From Streptomyces parvus (GTDB taxonomy: Bacteria; Actinomycetota; Actinomycetes; Streptomycetales; Streptomycetaceae), in assembly GCF_032121415.1 (NCBI RefSeq), contig NZ_CP135079.1, positions 2,418,001 through 2,482,000 on the forward strand: 64,000 bases of DNA, in the 5' to 3' direction. The notes under the pieces are model-generated. The model worked only from the letters and a program-made list of their open reading frames with translations. It ran no database searches and was not told the DNA's origin. Of the stretch, positions 37,569 to 44,928 are shown piece after piece. How positions within the stretch are numbered: position 1 is the first letter of the stretch; every line of letters begins with the position of its first letter. The position numbers were made by a program, and so were the translations under genes.

Positions 37569-39074
37569 CTACTCCTCCCGTACGAGGACCCTCGTCGCCA
37601 CCCACACGCCCACCAGCGCCACCCCCGCCATCGGCAGGAACACGGCCGCGAAAGCGCCCGGGTGCGAGCCCGAGGCGCCGGTTTGCACCGCCCCGTGCGC
37701 GGCCGCGCCGACCGCCCCGCCGCCCAGCGCCGCGAAGGCCCCGCCGCCGGATGCCAGGAGCAGCACGTTGGAGAGACCGTCGGAGATCTGGAGGGCGGCG
37801 GAGTTGGAGCCCGCCTCCTCGGGGGCCGACAGCTTCAGGAGCAGAACACTGGTTGAGGCGATCACCATGCCCATCCCGAAGCAGCCGAAGGCCCAGGCGA
37901 CGGCGACGATCCAGACGGGGACCCCGTCGATCAGCACGGAGGGCGCGACGGCGATCGAGGCGGCGACGAGCAGCATGCCGGTCACCATCAGCCGCTCGCG
38001 GTGCGCCTCCATGCGCGGCCGGGACTGGACGAACGAACCGAGCGCCCAGGTCGCCCCGCCCACGGCCAGCGACAGCCCGGCCATCGTCGGGGACAGTCCG
38101 CGCTGGGTGACCAGCATCAGCGGTACGAAGGACTCGGCGGCGATGAACGACCCGGCGGCGATCCCACGCAGCAGGACCACGGAGGGCAGCCCGCGCGCGG
38201 CCCGTACGGTCCCGGTGGGCAGCAGTCCGCGGACGGCGGGCACGAGCAGGGCGACACCGACGGCTGCGGGCAGGAGGGCGAGCCAGTTCAGCTCCTGCCC
38301 CGCGTACTGGAGCAGCCCCGCCCCGGCCGAGATCCCGAGGGCGAGCCGGATGCGACGGCGGTCGTACGGCTCGGTGGCGGCGGCCGGGTCGGCGGGCCCG
38401 GAGGCCGTGCGCCGGATCGCCGGGAGGGCCAGGGCGAGCGGGATCACGATGAGGACGGGGATGCCGACGAAGACCCAGCGCCACCCGAGCTGCTCGGTCA
38501 CCGTCCCGGAGGCGAGCGGTCCGACGACGGAGGGGATCACCCAGCTCGCGGCGAAGGCGGCCAGGATCGCGGGCCGGATGTGCTCGGGGTAGGCCCGCCC
38601 GATGACGACGTACAGCGCGACGATCACCAGCCCGCCGCCGAGGCCCTGGACGGCCCGGCCGGCGATGAAGACCCACATGCCCGTGGCCGCCCCGGAGAGC
38701 AGCAGCCCGACGCCGAACGCGGTGATCCCGGTGGCGAGCGGCTGGAGCGGCCCGCGCCGGTCGGCCCACTGCCCGGAGAGGACCATGGCGAAGAGGCTGG
38801 TGGTGAAGTACGCGGAGAAGGCGAACGCGTAGAGGGGGATCCCGTTCAGCTCGCGGGCGGCGACCGGCATCGCGGTGCCGACCGCCGTGGCCTCGAACGC
38901 GATGAGGAACACCACGGACACGATCCCGATGCTCAGCGCCCGGTAGGTGCGCCCGAGGACCCCTTCGACGGCCTCGGCGGGAAGATCGGACAGCGGGTCC
39001 GGGGAGGGGGCGTCGGTCGCGGGCGGCGCGAGGCGTGCGGCATCGGTGCCGTCACGGGGTTCGAGGGCGGTCAT
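37569..39074 (-). CDS. MFS transporter (DHA2-like)
   Basis: 501 residues from ATG 39074. About 13-14 membrane helices; the loop 2-3 motif is GQWADRRGPLQPLA, and motif C-like GPLASGTVTEQLGWRWVFVG marks the proton antiporter drug efflux class. Substrate unknown. The start was chosen because the preceding frame is hydrophilic and crosses a promoter region. Monocistronic. Confidence 0.88.
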   Translation of the reverse strand: MTALEPRDGTDAARLAPPATDAPSPDPLSDLPAEAVEGVLGRTYRALSIGIVSVVFLIAFEATAVGTAMPVAARELNGIPLYAFAFSAYFTTSLFAMVLSGQWADRRGPLQPLATGITAFGVGLLLSGAATGMWVFIAGRAVQGLGGGLVIVALYVVIGRAYPEHIRPAILAAFAASWVIPSVVGPLASGTVTEQLGWRWVFVGIPVLIVIPLALALPAIRRTASGPADPAAATEPYDRRRIRLALGISAGAGLLQYAGQELNWLALLPAAVGVALLVPAVRGLLPTGTVRAARGLPSVVLLRGIAAGSFIAAESFVPLMLVTQRGLSPTMAGLSLAVGGATWALGSFVQSRPRMEAHRERLMVTGMLLVAASIAVAPSVLIDGVPVWIVAVAWAFGCFGMGMVIASTSVLLLKLSAPEEAGSNSAALQISDGLSNVLLLASGGGAFAALGGGAVGAAAHGAVQTGASGSHPGAFAAVFLPMAGVALVGVWVATRVLVREE

Positions 39075-39231
39075 GAGGCCAGCGTAAGGGGCATGGACCG
39101 GTTTGAACCCTGTCGATTTACGGTCCCGGGCTCGGCCCTTGGTCGTAGGTCCAGGGCCCGGATATCCGCCCTGCCCTCCGACCCGGATATGAACGGCGTA
39201 TGGCAGTCGCGTTGCACCGCGGCCGGATTCC

Positions 39232-39260
39232 TTGAGGCGGGGGGCGGGGGCCCGTAACGT
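39232..39260 (+). promoter_or_regulatory. Promoter for tRNA-Cys
   Basis: TTGAGG (39232-39237), an exact 17-base spacer, and TAACGT (39255-39260). The predicted start is near 39267, about 27 bases before the tRNA. Confidence 0.55.
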
Positions 39261-39293
39261 CGAGGACAGAACAGCGGACAGCACCACACCCCC

Positions 39294-39368
39294 GACCGTG
39301 TGCCCGAGAGGCTCAGGGGCTCGACTGCAACTCGAGTTACACCGGTTCGAATCCGGTCACGGTCTCCA
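39294..39368 (+). tRNA. tRNA-Cys (anticodon GCA)
   Basis: A complete cloverleaf can be folded. Acceptor GACCGTG (39294-39300) pairs with CACGGTC (39358-39364). The anticodon stem CTCGA/TCGAG holds loop CTGCAAC, anticodon GCA. The T-arm is ACCGG-TTCGAAT-CCGGT. The D-stem is CCC/GGG with GG in the loop. Discriminator T, and CCA is encoded (39366-39368). It has its own promoter and terminator. Confidence 0.93.
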
Positions 39369-39375
39369 GAACGCG

Positions 39376-39417
39376 GAAGTGGCCGCCCTCACGGCAGGGG
39401 GCGGCCACTTCGTTTTC
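39376..39417 (+). terminator. Rho-independent terminator of tRNA-Cys
   Basis: GAAGTGGCCGCCC pairs with GGGCGGCCACTTC around a short loop, followed by GTTTT. It begins 7 bases after the tRNA CCA. Confidence 0.93.
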
Positions 39418-39490
39418 CCCGAGCGCGATGGCCGGTGCCCGGACGGTCAGCCGGTCTTCAGGGCTTTCATCACCGCGCGCGTGTCGCTGA

Positions 39491-40225
39491 TCAGATCGGT
39501 CCGGTGGGCGAGCATCTCAGGCCGGTCCACCCCGTCGGGCAGACCGTCCCTTTCTTGTCGATGTCCGGAGGAGACATCCAGGAGGACAGGGTGAGCGTCA
39601 CGACGGCACCGCCTTCCATCACCCGCACGCTCATCGATCCGTCTTCCATGACCAGCAGATACGCCAGGTCCCCGAGGTCCGGTACGCGCTCCACCCGGTC
39701 CACTCCCGAACCGTCGATCTCCGTCAGCGTGCTGCTCGCCTCGAACTCGGGGCGCGGGTCGGTCTCCTTGTGCAGCTCGGCCGTGAGGGACGCGTGACAG
39801 CCGGTGACCCAGCCCGAGTCCTCCTCGCCGCCCGGCGTCCTGAGCACTGCCACCGGGAAGTTGACGGTGCAGCTGATGCGGTGGAGGGCGGGATGCTCGA
39901 TCCCGTCCATTTCGGTGGCCGGCTCGGAAGCCGGCGTGCCCAGCGCTCCGGTGAGCTCCTCCAGCTCCATCGCCGCGCAGGAGTCGGACTCCACGCGGTA
40001 GCCTCGCGGATCCGGCTTTCCGTCGCCGCCGACCCCGTAACCGAAGACCGCCGCAGCCCACACCGCCGAGGCCGTCAGCGCCCCGACGAGACCCCAGAGC
40101 GCCCCGTGCCACCGCCGCCGGCCGGCCGCAGCCCCTTGCCGCGGATCGAACCCGCTCACCACGTCCGGGGACGGGCCCGGCCCGTCCTCCCCCACCGACT
40201 CCGGCTCGGAGATCACACCGGGCAC
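39491..40225 (-). CDS. Single-pass membrane protein, probably frameshifted near its C-terminus
   Basis: 244 residues as read. A Pro-rich cytoplasmic start, one membrane helix (about residues 43-65, LWGLVGALTASAVWAAAVFG), then an external domain with cysteines in DSCAAM, RISCTV and TGCHAS. The last residues TGWTGLRCSPTGPI look wrong. Adding one base in the C-run at about 39537-39539 would instead give DGVDRPEMLAHRTDLISDTR and then AVMKALKTG, ending at 39447, a more protein-like end. Either the gene is naturally truncated or this is a homopolymer sequencing error. It lies next to module B but no paralogue is in module A. Confidence 0.6.
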   Translation of the reverse strand: MPGVISEPESVGEDGPGPSPDVVSGFDPRQGAAAGRRRWHGALWGLVGALTASAVWAAAVFGYGVGGDGKPDPRGYRVESDSCAAMELEELTGALGTPASEPATEMDGIEHPALHRISCTVNFPVAVLRTPGGEEDSGWVTGCHASLTAELHKETDPRPEFEASSTLTEIDGSGVDRVERVPDLGDLAYLLVMEDGSMSVRVMEGGAVVTLTLSSWMSPPDIDKKGTVCPTGWTGLRCSPTGPI

Positions 40226-40307
40226 CTCCCCTGGTCAACGGCCACGGTACCGGGCGGGTTTCCAGCTCACGTGGCGGCAGAGAGCGCGGAGGGAATGACG
40301 GGAGGCG

Positions 40308-40442
40308 TCACGCACCCCATCTCATCCGTGACCGATCGGGTGATTCCGCGCGTTCATCGCCTCCCGAACATCCGGAGAGAAGGCCGCTGATGACCAGCAC
40401 CGCGGTGGCCGTCAACCGGCCCGTCCTCTGCGACATCATCAT
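40308..40442 (-). pseudogene. Lipoprotein gene remnant or very small lipoprotein
   Basis: 44 codons from ATG 40442. It has a complete lipoprotein signal (GRLTATAVLVISGLLSGC) followed by GGDERAESPD and then a stop. The post-lipobox GCSGGDE matches the module B lipoprotein (GCSGGDEAP). With only about 20 mature residues it is most likely the start of a decayed duplicate; a genuine micro-lipoprotein cannot be excluded. Confidence 0.4.
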
Positions 40443-40532
40443 CAGGGGTCTGCCTCTGCTCGGCGGCTGACCGGTGGAAGCTCCCGCAGCTCCGGCCCGC
40501 ACCGTCGAGAACGCCTCGCCCGGGCGGCCGGA

Positions 40533-41204
40533 TCACGCGGGGTCCAGTGAGGGCCGCGTCTCCAGCCCTCCGTCATTCTCGCAGCCCAGTTCCTTCGCCA
40601 TGGCCAGGGCGAAGGAATGAGCCACTGTCGCGTAGGCGTCCTTCAGCTTCTCCGGGTCTCCCTCGGGATCCTTGGGCGACCAGCGCTCCACGCCGATGTC
40701 AATGTGAGCCGGCAGGGAGCCGGACAACTTCCCACTCCGGCAGGCGAACTGGACGGCACCGGCGTCCGCGGCGGTCAGGGCACGCTCCCCCATCCGGAGC
40801 ACCGTGAACTTCGACGCAGGTTCACCCTTCGGCGGGCCGCCGGTCAGCTCCCAGGTCACCTCCAGTCGATCACTCAGGGCTGCGTCGTTCGCGAACACCT
40901 GGCAGATGTCCCCGTCTCCGGTGATGGACGAAGTGAACTCCTGCATCAACGACTTCGCCGCATCCGCGACGGTGGACTCCTCGTCCGACTCCTCGAACCG
41001 GGAGGCCCCCGTAATTGTCTTCAACGATTCGGCCGCCGCGGCGGAGACAGCAGTGCCACCGCAGAGCCGAGTCCCCGCGACGAACTTGTCGTCGCCCTTC
41101 GGGGCTTCGTCCCCTCCACTGCAGCCGACAGCTCCGAAAGCCATCGAGCCGACCACGGTTGCGGCGACGAGTCCATCGCGTACAGCCCCGAGGCTGATCA
41201 CCAT
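40533..41204 (-). CDS. Module B lipoprotein with four conserved cysteines
   Basis: 223 residues from ATG 41204, chosen because AGAAGG lies 6 bases upstream; the ATG at 41210 is too close to that site. The signal ends in a lipobox-like AVGC. The mature part has CGGT, DICQVF, QFACRS and ELGCEN, in the same order and similar spacing as the module A lipoprotein at 34827-35486. It follows the WXG-motif gene by 34 bases, the same arrangement as module A. Confidence 0.8.
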   Translation of the reverse strand: MVISLGAVRDGLVAATVVGSMAFGAVGCSGGDEAPKGDDKFVAGTRLCGGTAVSAAAAESLKTITGASRFEESDEESTVADAAKSLMQEFTSSITGDGDICQVFANDAALSDRLEVTWELTGGPPKGEPASKFTVLRMGERALTAADAGAVQFACRSGKLSGSLPAHIDIGVERWSPKDPEGDPEKLKDAYATVAHSFALAMAKELGCENDGGLETRPSLDPA

Positions 41205-41238
41205 CTGCATCCTTCTATCTTTTCGCCCGCCACCGTTC

Positions 41239-41904
41239 TCAGCCGGTCTCCGAGTCATTGCCCTGCTGGTCCTCGCGATCGTTACCGGTGGAATAGCCGA
41301 CCCTCATGGATTCCTTGAGGTCCTGCCCGAATTCACTTCTGACACTCACTCCGTGCTCACGCATGAACTCCTCCATAGGCGACTCCGCCAGGCTCTCACC
41401 AGCGGAATACACCTTTTTCCTCTCTTCCTCGTTGAGGTCTTCGACCTTCTCTTTGTGCTCGTCCACCGAGTTGTCGGAAACGTCACCGATCACCTGTCCG
41501 ATGACTTGCTCCATAGCACCACTGGCCGTGTCAGTGGCCACGGGAATGAGGACGGCGGCGGTGCCTACGGCCGCCGTGGCGGGCAGGAAGGCCACCTCGT
41601 GGTCCCGGATGTTGATGAGGTCGTCCTTGGCCTTCTTGAAGGCCGCGTACCCCTCTTCGAGCAGCGTCCTCACGCCCTTGGCCTCGGCGGCGGCGTCCGC
41701 GAACTCCTTGACGGTCTTGCCGACGAACGCCTTGGTGACCCCCGCGTTGAGGCCTTCCCAGCTCGCCTTGTCCGCCTTCGCCTTCATTCCGTCCGACGCG
41801 TGATCGGCGAGCTTGTCCAGCTTTGCCGTCATTTCCGACCAGTCGTCGGCCGCCGCCTTCAGCTTCCCCAGAGGGGCTTCGACGATGTCCTCGTAACTCA
41901 GCAT
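41239..41904 (-). CDS. Module B short WXG-motif protein (putative T7SS substrate)
   Basis: 221 residues. The N-terminal 95 residues align with the module A large protein: DDWSEMTAKLDKLADHAS, then W49-E50-G51, then FVGKTVKEFADAAAEA. A Gly/Ala/Val-rich hydrophobic stretch (PATAAVGTAAVLIPVATDTA) and a charged tail follow directly, also matching the end of the module A protein. The 550-residue middle is absent, so this looks like a minimal version. No toxin domain recognised. Confidence 0.78.
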   Translation of the reverse strand: MLSYEDIVEAPLGKLKAAADDWSEMTAKLDKLADHASDGMKAKADKASWEGLNAGVTKAFVGKTVKEFADAAAEAKGVRTLLEEGYAAFKKAKDDLINIRDHEVAFLPATAAVGTAAVLIPVATDTASGAMEQVIGQVIGDVSDNSVDEHKEKVEDLNEEERKKVYSAGESLAESPMEEFMREHGVSVRSEFGQDLKESMRVGYSTGNDREDQQGNDSETG

Positions 41905-41923
41905 GTGCGCGCTCCCCCGAGCC

Positions 41924-42160
41924 CTACTTCATGTATTCCGACAGCTTGGAGACCGACGTCAGATCTCCACCGATCTTCACGTCGCCCTTCGCATGCTGCG
42001 CCTTGGTGTAATCCAGGTGATTCGAAATGTGTGCGCAGGAATCCAGCAGCGTCGGCGCACCGGCACCACCGCCGCCCTCGACCGGAGCACTGTTGATCTG
42101 CATGGCACTTCGCCGAGCCGCAGCCGAACGCAGTTCGGCCCATTCCTTCTCGAATGTCAC
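41924..42160 (-). CDS. Module B adaptor, short form
   Basis: 78 residues. N-terminal FEKEWAELRSAAARRSAMQIN and C-terminal SCAHISNHLDYTKAQHAKG correspond to the ends of the 150-residue module A adaptor; the central helices are missing. It is the first gene of module B, 19 bases before the WXG-motif gene. The 337 bases upstream contain no regulator gene. Confidence 0.72.
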   Translation of the reverse strand: MTFEKEWAELRSAAARRSAMQINSAPVEGGGGAGAPTLLDSCAHISNHLDYTKAQHAKGDVKIGGDLTSVSKLSEYMK

Positions 42161-42290
42161 GAATTCCCTCAGGTCTCACCCGTGCGGATAGCCTTCGCGG
42201 CAACGGTACGGTCATGGGCAGAGCACGGAGGAGTGCGATCCGGGCTTCTTGTCGGCCACGAATTCCGGCGAAGAGACGCGCAGCGGTGAT

Positions 42291-42383
42291 ATGTCCGTAG
42301 CCGTCTTCCTGTTCCTCATTGCCGCGGCACTTCTCGTCGTCGCCTCGGCGGGCTCACCGGCCGTACCCGGCGGCCCCGGCTGA
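42291..42383 (+). CDS. Possible 30-residue membrane peptide
   Basis: An ATG frame giving one hydrophobic helix (SVAVFLFLIAAALLVVASAG) and a Gly/Pro end. No good ribosome site. It lies in the 337-base gap between module B and the molybdenum hydroxylase operon. It could be a small membrane protein, a truncated gene or chance. Confidence 0.25.
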   Translation: MSVAVFLFLIAAALLVVASAGSPAVPGGPG

Positions 42384-42416
42384 GGACGGCGGATCCGACC
42401 TCCGGGCCCCCGTCGA

Positions 42417-42459
42417 CGACGGTCCCCGCTGAGCGCTGAACGCCCGAGCGGGACCGTCG
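42417..42459. terminator. Hairpin terminator after the molybdenum hydroxylase operon
   Basis: CGACGGTCCCCGCT and AGCGGGACCGTCG pair with one bulge around a 16-base loop, 39 bases beyond the stop at 42498. Confidence 0.65.
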
Positions 42460-42497
42460 CCGCGGTACGCCCTCAGCCTTGAGGAGCGGCGGGCGTC

Positions 42498-44852
42498 TCA
42501 GGCCTTCGGGGCGGTCGCCACCGCTGCCTGCGGCCTGATCGGCAGGCGGTTCACCGGACGGCCTGTTGCCGAGCGGACCGCTGAGGCCACCGCGGCCGGG
42601 GCCGTGACGACCGGGACGGCCGACGCGGGCTTCGCGCCGAAGGGGGCCACCACGTCGCGTTCCTCGACCAGTTTGACGATGCGGATGTCCGGGGCGTCCA
42701 GTGCCGTCGGGAGCGCGTAGCCCGTCAGGTCGGGGTGGCGGATGAGGCCCTTCGCGGTGCGGAGGTTCTCCGTGAGGGCCGCGCCGATGCCCTGGGTGAT
42801 GCCTGCCTCGATGCGGATGGCCAGCTGGGCCGGGTTCAGGACGCGGCCCACGTCCTGGGCGACCGCCATCTCGACCACTCGGACCGAGCCGAGCTCGATG
42901 TCGACGTCGACCACCGCCCGTACCGCGCAGAAGGCGAGACCGACGAACGCGTCGCCCTGGCCCGCCTCGTCCAGCGGTTCCGTGGGGTGGGGGCGGCACT
43001 GGGCGGTGGCCCAGAGTTCCTTGCCGTCCATGGCCTCCGTGACGGTGGTGGAGAGCACCCCGTCGTACGAGGTGATCTTGCCGTCGGCGATCTGGAGCAG
43101 TTCGGTGGACATGCCGAACTTGTGGGCCAGCGGCTGGAGGAGCTGGGTGCGGACCATCTTCGCCGCGCGTTCCACCGCCCCGCCCGACACCCAGGTGTGG
43201 CGGCCGTGCGTGGCCGGGCCCGCGGGGGGCTGGTCGGTGTCGACCGCCGCTACGTGGACCTCTTCGACGCCCAGGGTCTCCTGGACGATCTGGCGGGCGA
43301 GCGTCGTGAAGCCCTGGCCCGTCTCCACCGCCGCGCAGATGACCGTGGCCACCCCGTCGTGGACCCGGACCGTGGCCGTGGAGACCTCGTCCGTGCCCTC
43401 GGCGCCGAGCATGTGGACCATGCCCAGGCCGTAGCCCACGCCCCGGCGCACCGCCCCCGGCTCCCCCGCGCCCTCGGGGCCGCCCGGCAGCAGCCAGTCG
43501 TCCTCCGGGGCGTCCTTGGGGAGGGCGGGGAGGGGGAAGTCGCGGACCGCGCGGAGCAGTTCGGCCACCGGGGCCGGGCAGGTCACCGTCTGGCCGGTGG
43601 GCAGGATGTCGCCGGTGGACAGCGTGTTGCGCAGGCGCAGCTCGGCCGGGTCGATGCCCAGCTTCGCGGCCAGCTTGTCCATCTGGCCCTCGTACGCCGC
43701 GCAGACCTGCATCGCGCCCTCGCCGCGTACGTGGCCCGAGGGCGGGTTGTTCGTGCGGACCGCCCAGCCCTCGATGAAGGCGTGCGGGACGACGTACGGG
43801 CCGCAGGCGAACGCCACGGCGGCGGCCAGGGATTCGGAGGAGGCGTCGGCGTACGCGCCCGCGTCCAGGAGGATCTGGGCCTCCACCTTGACCAGCCGGC
43901 CCTCCGCGTCCGCGTGGTGGCGGTAGCGCAGGAGGGTGGGGTGGCGGTGGGTGTGGCCGAGGAAGGACTCCTCGCGGCTCGCGGCCAGCTTCACCGGGCA
44001 GCCGGTGCGCAGCGCCAGCAGGCCCAGCGGGATCTGGAAGCCCGGGTCCTCGCGGTCGCCGGTCGCTCCCGGCACCCCGGTCACGACGACCTTGACCCGG
44101 TCCGGCTCCAGGCCGAAGCAGGCCGCGATCAGATCGCGGTCGGTGTGCGGGTCGGTGGAGGCGGTGTAGATCTCGACGCCGCCGTCGGGCCTCGGCACGG
44201 CGAGGCCCGCCTCGGCGCCGATCGGGGCCGGGTCCTGGCGGCCGATGCGGTACAGGCCCTCCACCACGACCTCGCCCGTCGCCTCCGCGTCGCCGTAGCG
44301 CAGCGGGATGTGCCGGATCAGGTTGCCGTCGGGGTGCAGGGGCTCCGCCGCGAACGCCTTCTCCGGGTCCGTGACCGGCTCCAGCACCTCGTACCGTACG
44401 GCGATGGCGGCGGCGGCCAGCCGAGCCGTGTCCGGATGGTCCGCGGCCACCGCGGCGATCGCCTCGCCGTGGTGGCGGACCAGGTCGGAGGCGAACACCG
44501 GGCGGTCCACCACGTGGCGGCCGTAGTTGCTCTCCCCCGGCACGTCCTCGTGCGTGACGACCGCCCGCACCCCGGGCATCTCCTCGGCGCCCGAGGTGTC
44601 GATGGACAGGATCCGCGCGTGCGGGTGCGGGGAGCGCAGCACGGCCGCCCACAGCAGTCCCTCGGCCCAGAGGTCGGCGGCGTACGGGAAGGTGCCCTCG
44701 GTCTTCGCCCGGGCGTCGGCGGCGGGGAGCGACGACCCGAGGCCCATCCGGGGCTGCTCCAGGTCCTGGTCCGGGCCGCCGCCGGATCCGCCGCTCAGCG
44801 CGTCGATCCTGGGCAGACTGGTGCTGGTCGCGTTGGCCGCGTCGCTGCTCAC
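42498..44852 (-). CDS. Molybdenum hydroxylase large subunit (xanthine dehydrogenase/CoxL family) with altered active-site motif
   Basis: 784 residues. Aldehyde oxidase/xanthine dehydrogenase domains are clear: LRSPHPHARILSIDTSGAE, the pterin regions GEGAMQVCAAYEGQMD and AVETGQGFTTLARQIV, and QGIGAALTEN. In the C-terminal signature where family members read GAKGVGEPP, this protein reads FGAKPASAVP (PASA at residues 742-745), so the catalytic glutamate is missing. Partners are the Fe-S and FAD subunits encoded upstream. Substrate and activity are uncertain. Confidence 0.88.
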   Translation of the reverse strand: MSSDAANATSTSLPRIDALSGGSGGGPDQDLEQPRMGLGSSLPAADARAKTEGTFPYAADLWAEGLLWAAVLRSPHPHARILSIDTSGAEEMPGVRAVVTHEDVPGESNYGRHVVDRPVFASDLVRHHGEAIAAVAADHPDTARLAAAAIAVRYEVLEPVTDPEKAFAAEPLHPDGNLIRHIPLRYGDAEATGEVVVEGLYRIGRQDPAPIGAEAGLAVPRPDGGVEIYTASTDPHTDRDLIAACFGLEPDRVKVVVTGVPGATGDREDPGFQIPLGLLALRTGCPVKLAASREESFLGHTHRHPTLLRYRHHADAEGRLVKVEAQILLDAGAYADASSESLAAAVAFACGPYVVPHAFIEGWAVRTNNPPSGHVRGEGAMQVCAAYEGQMDKLAAKLGIDPAELRLRNTLSTGDILPTGQTVTCPAPVAELLRAVRDFPLPALPKDAPEDDWLLPGGPEGAGEPGAVRRGVGYGLGMVHMLGAEGTDEVSTATVRVHDGVATVICAAVETGQGFTTLARQIVQETLGVEEVHVAAVDTDQPPAGPATHGRHTWVSGGAVERAAKMVRTQLLQPLAHKFGMSTELLQIADGKITSYDGVLSTTVTEAMDGKELWATAQCRPHPTEPLDEAGQGDAFVGLAFCAVRAVVDVDIELGSVRVVEMAVAQDVGRVLNPAQLAIRIEAGITQGIGAALTENLRTAKGLIRHPDLTGYALPTALDAPDIRIVKLVEERDVVAPFGAKPASAVPVVTAPAAVASAVRSATGRPVNRLPIRPQAAVATAPKA

Positions 44853-44928
44853 GCCGCCTCCTTGTCGATCACGTGGTGCTGCCGGTTTCGCGTGTGCCGC
44901 TCCGGCACGGCGGGGCCGCGGGCGTGCC

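Noticed and set aside
39447-40238. Alternative minus-strand frame over the membrane protein near module B
   Set aside because: Only its last 35 residues look real (see the frameshift finding); the rest is a Gly/Arg-rich shadow of the frame that has a membrane helix.
39294-42497. Integrated element with attL/attR at tRNA-Cys
   Set aside because: No integrase gene and no second copy of the tRNA 3' end could be found in the window.
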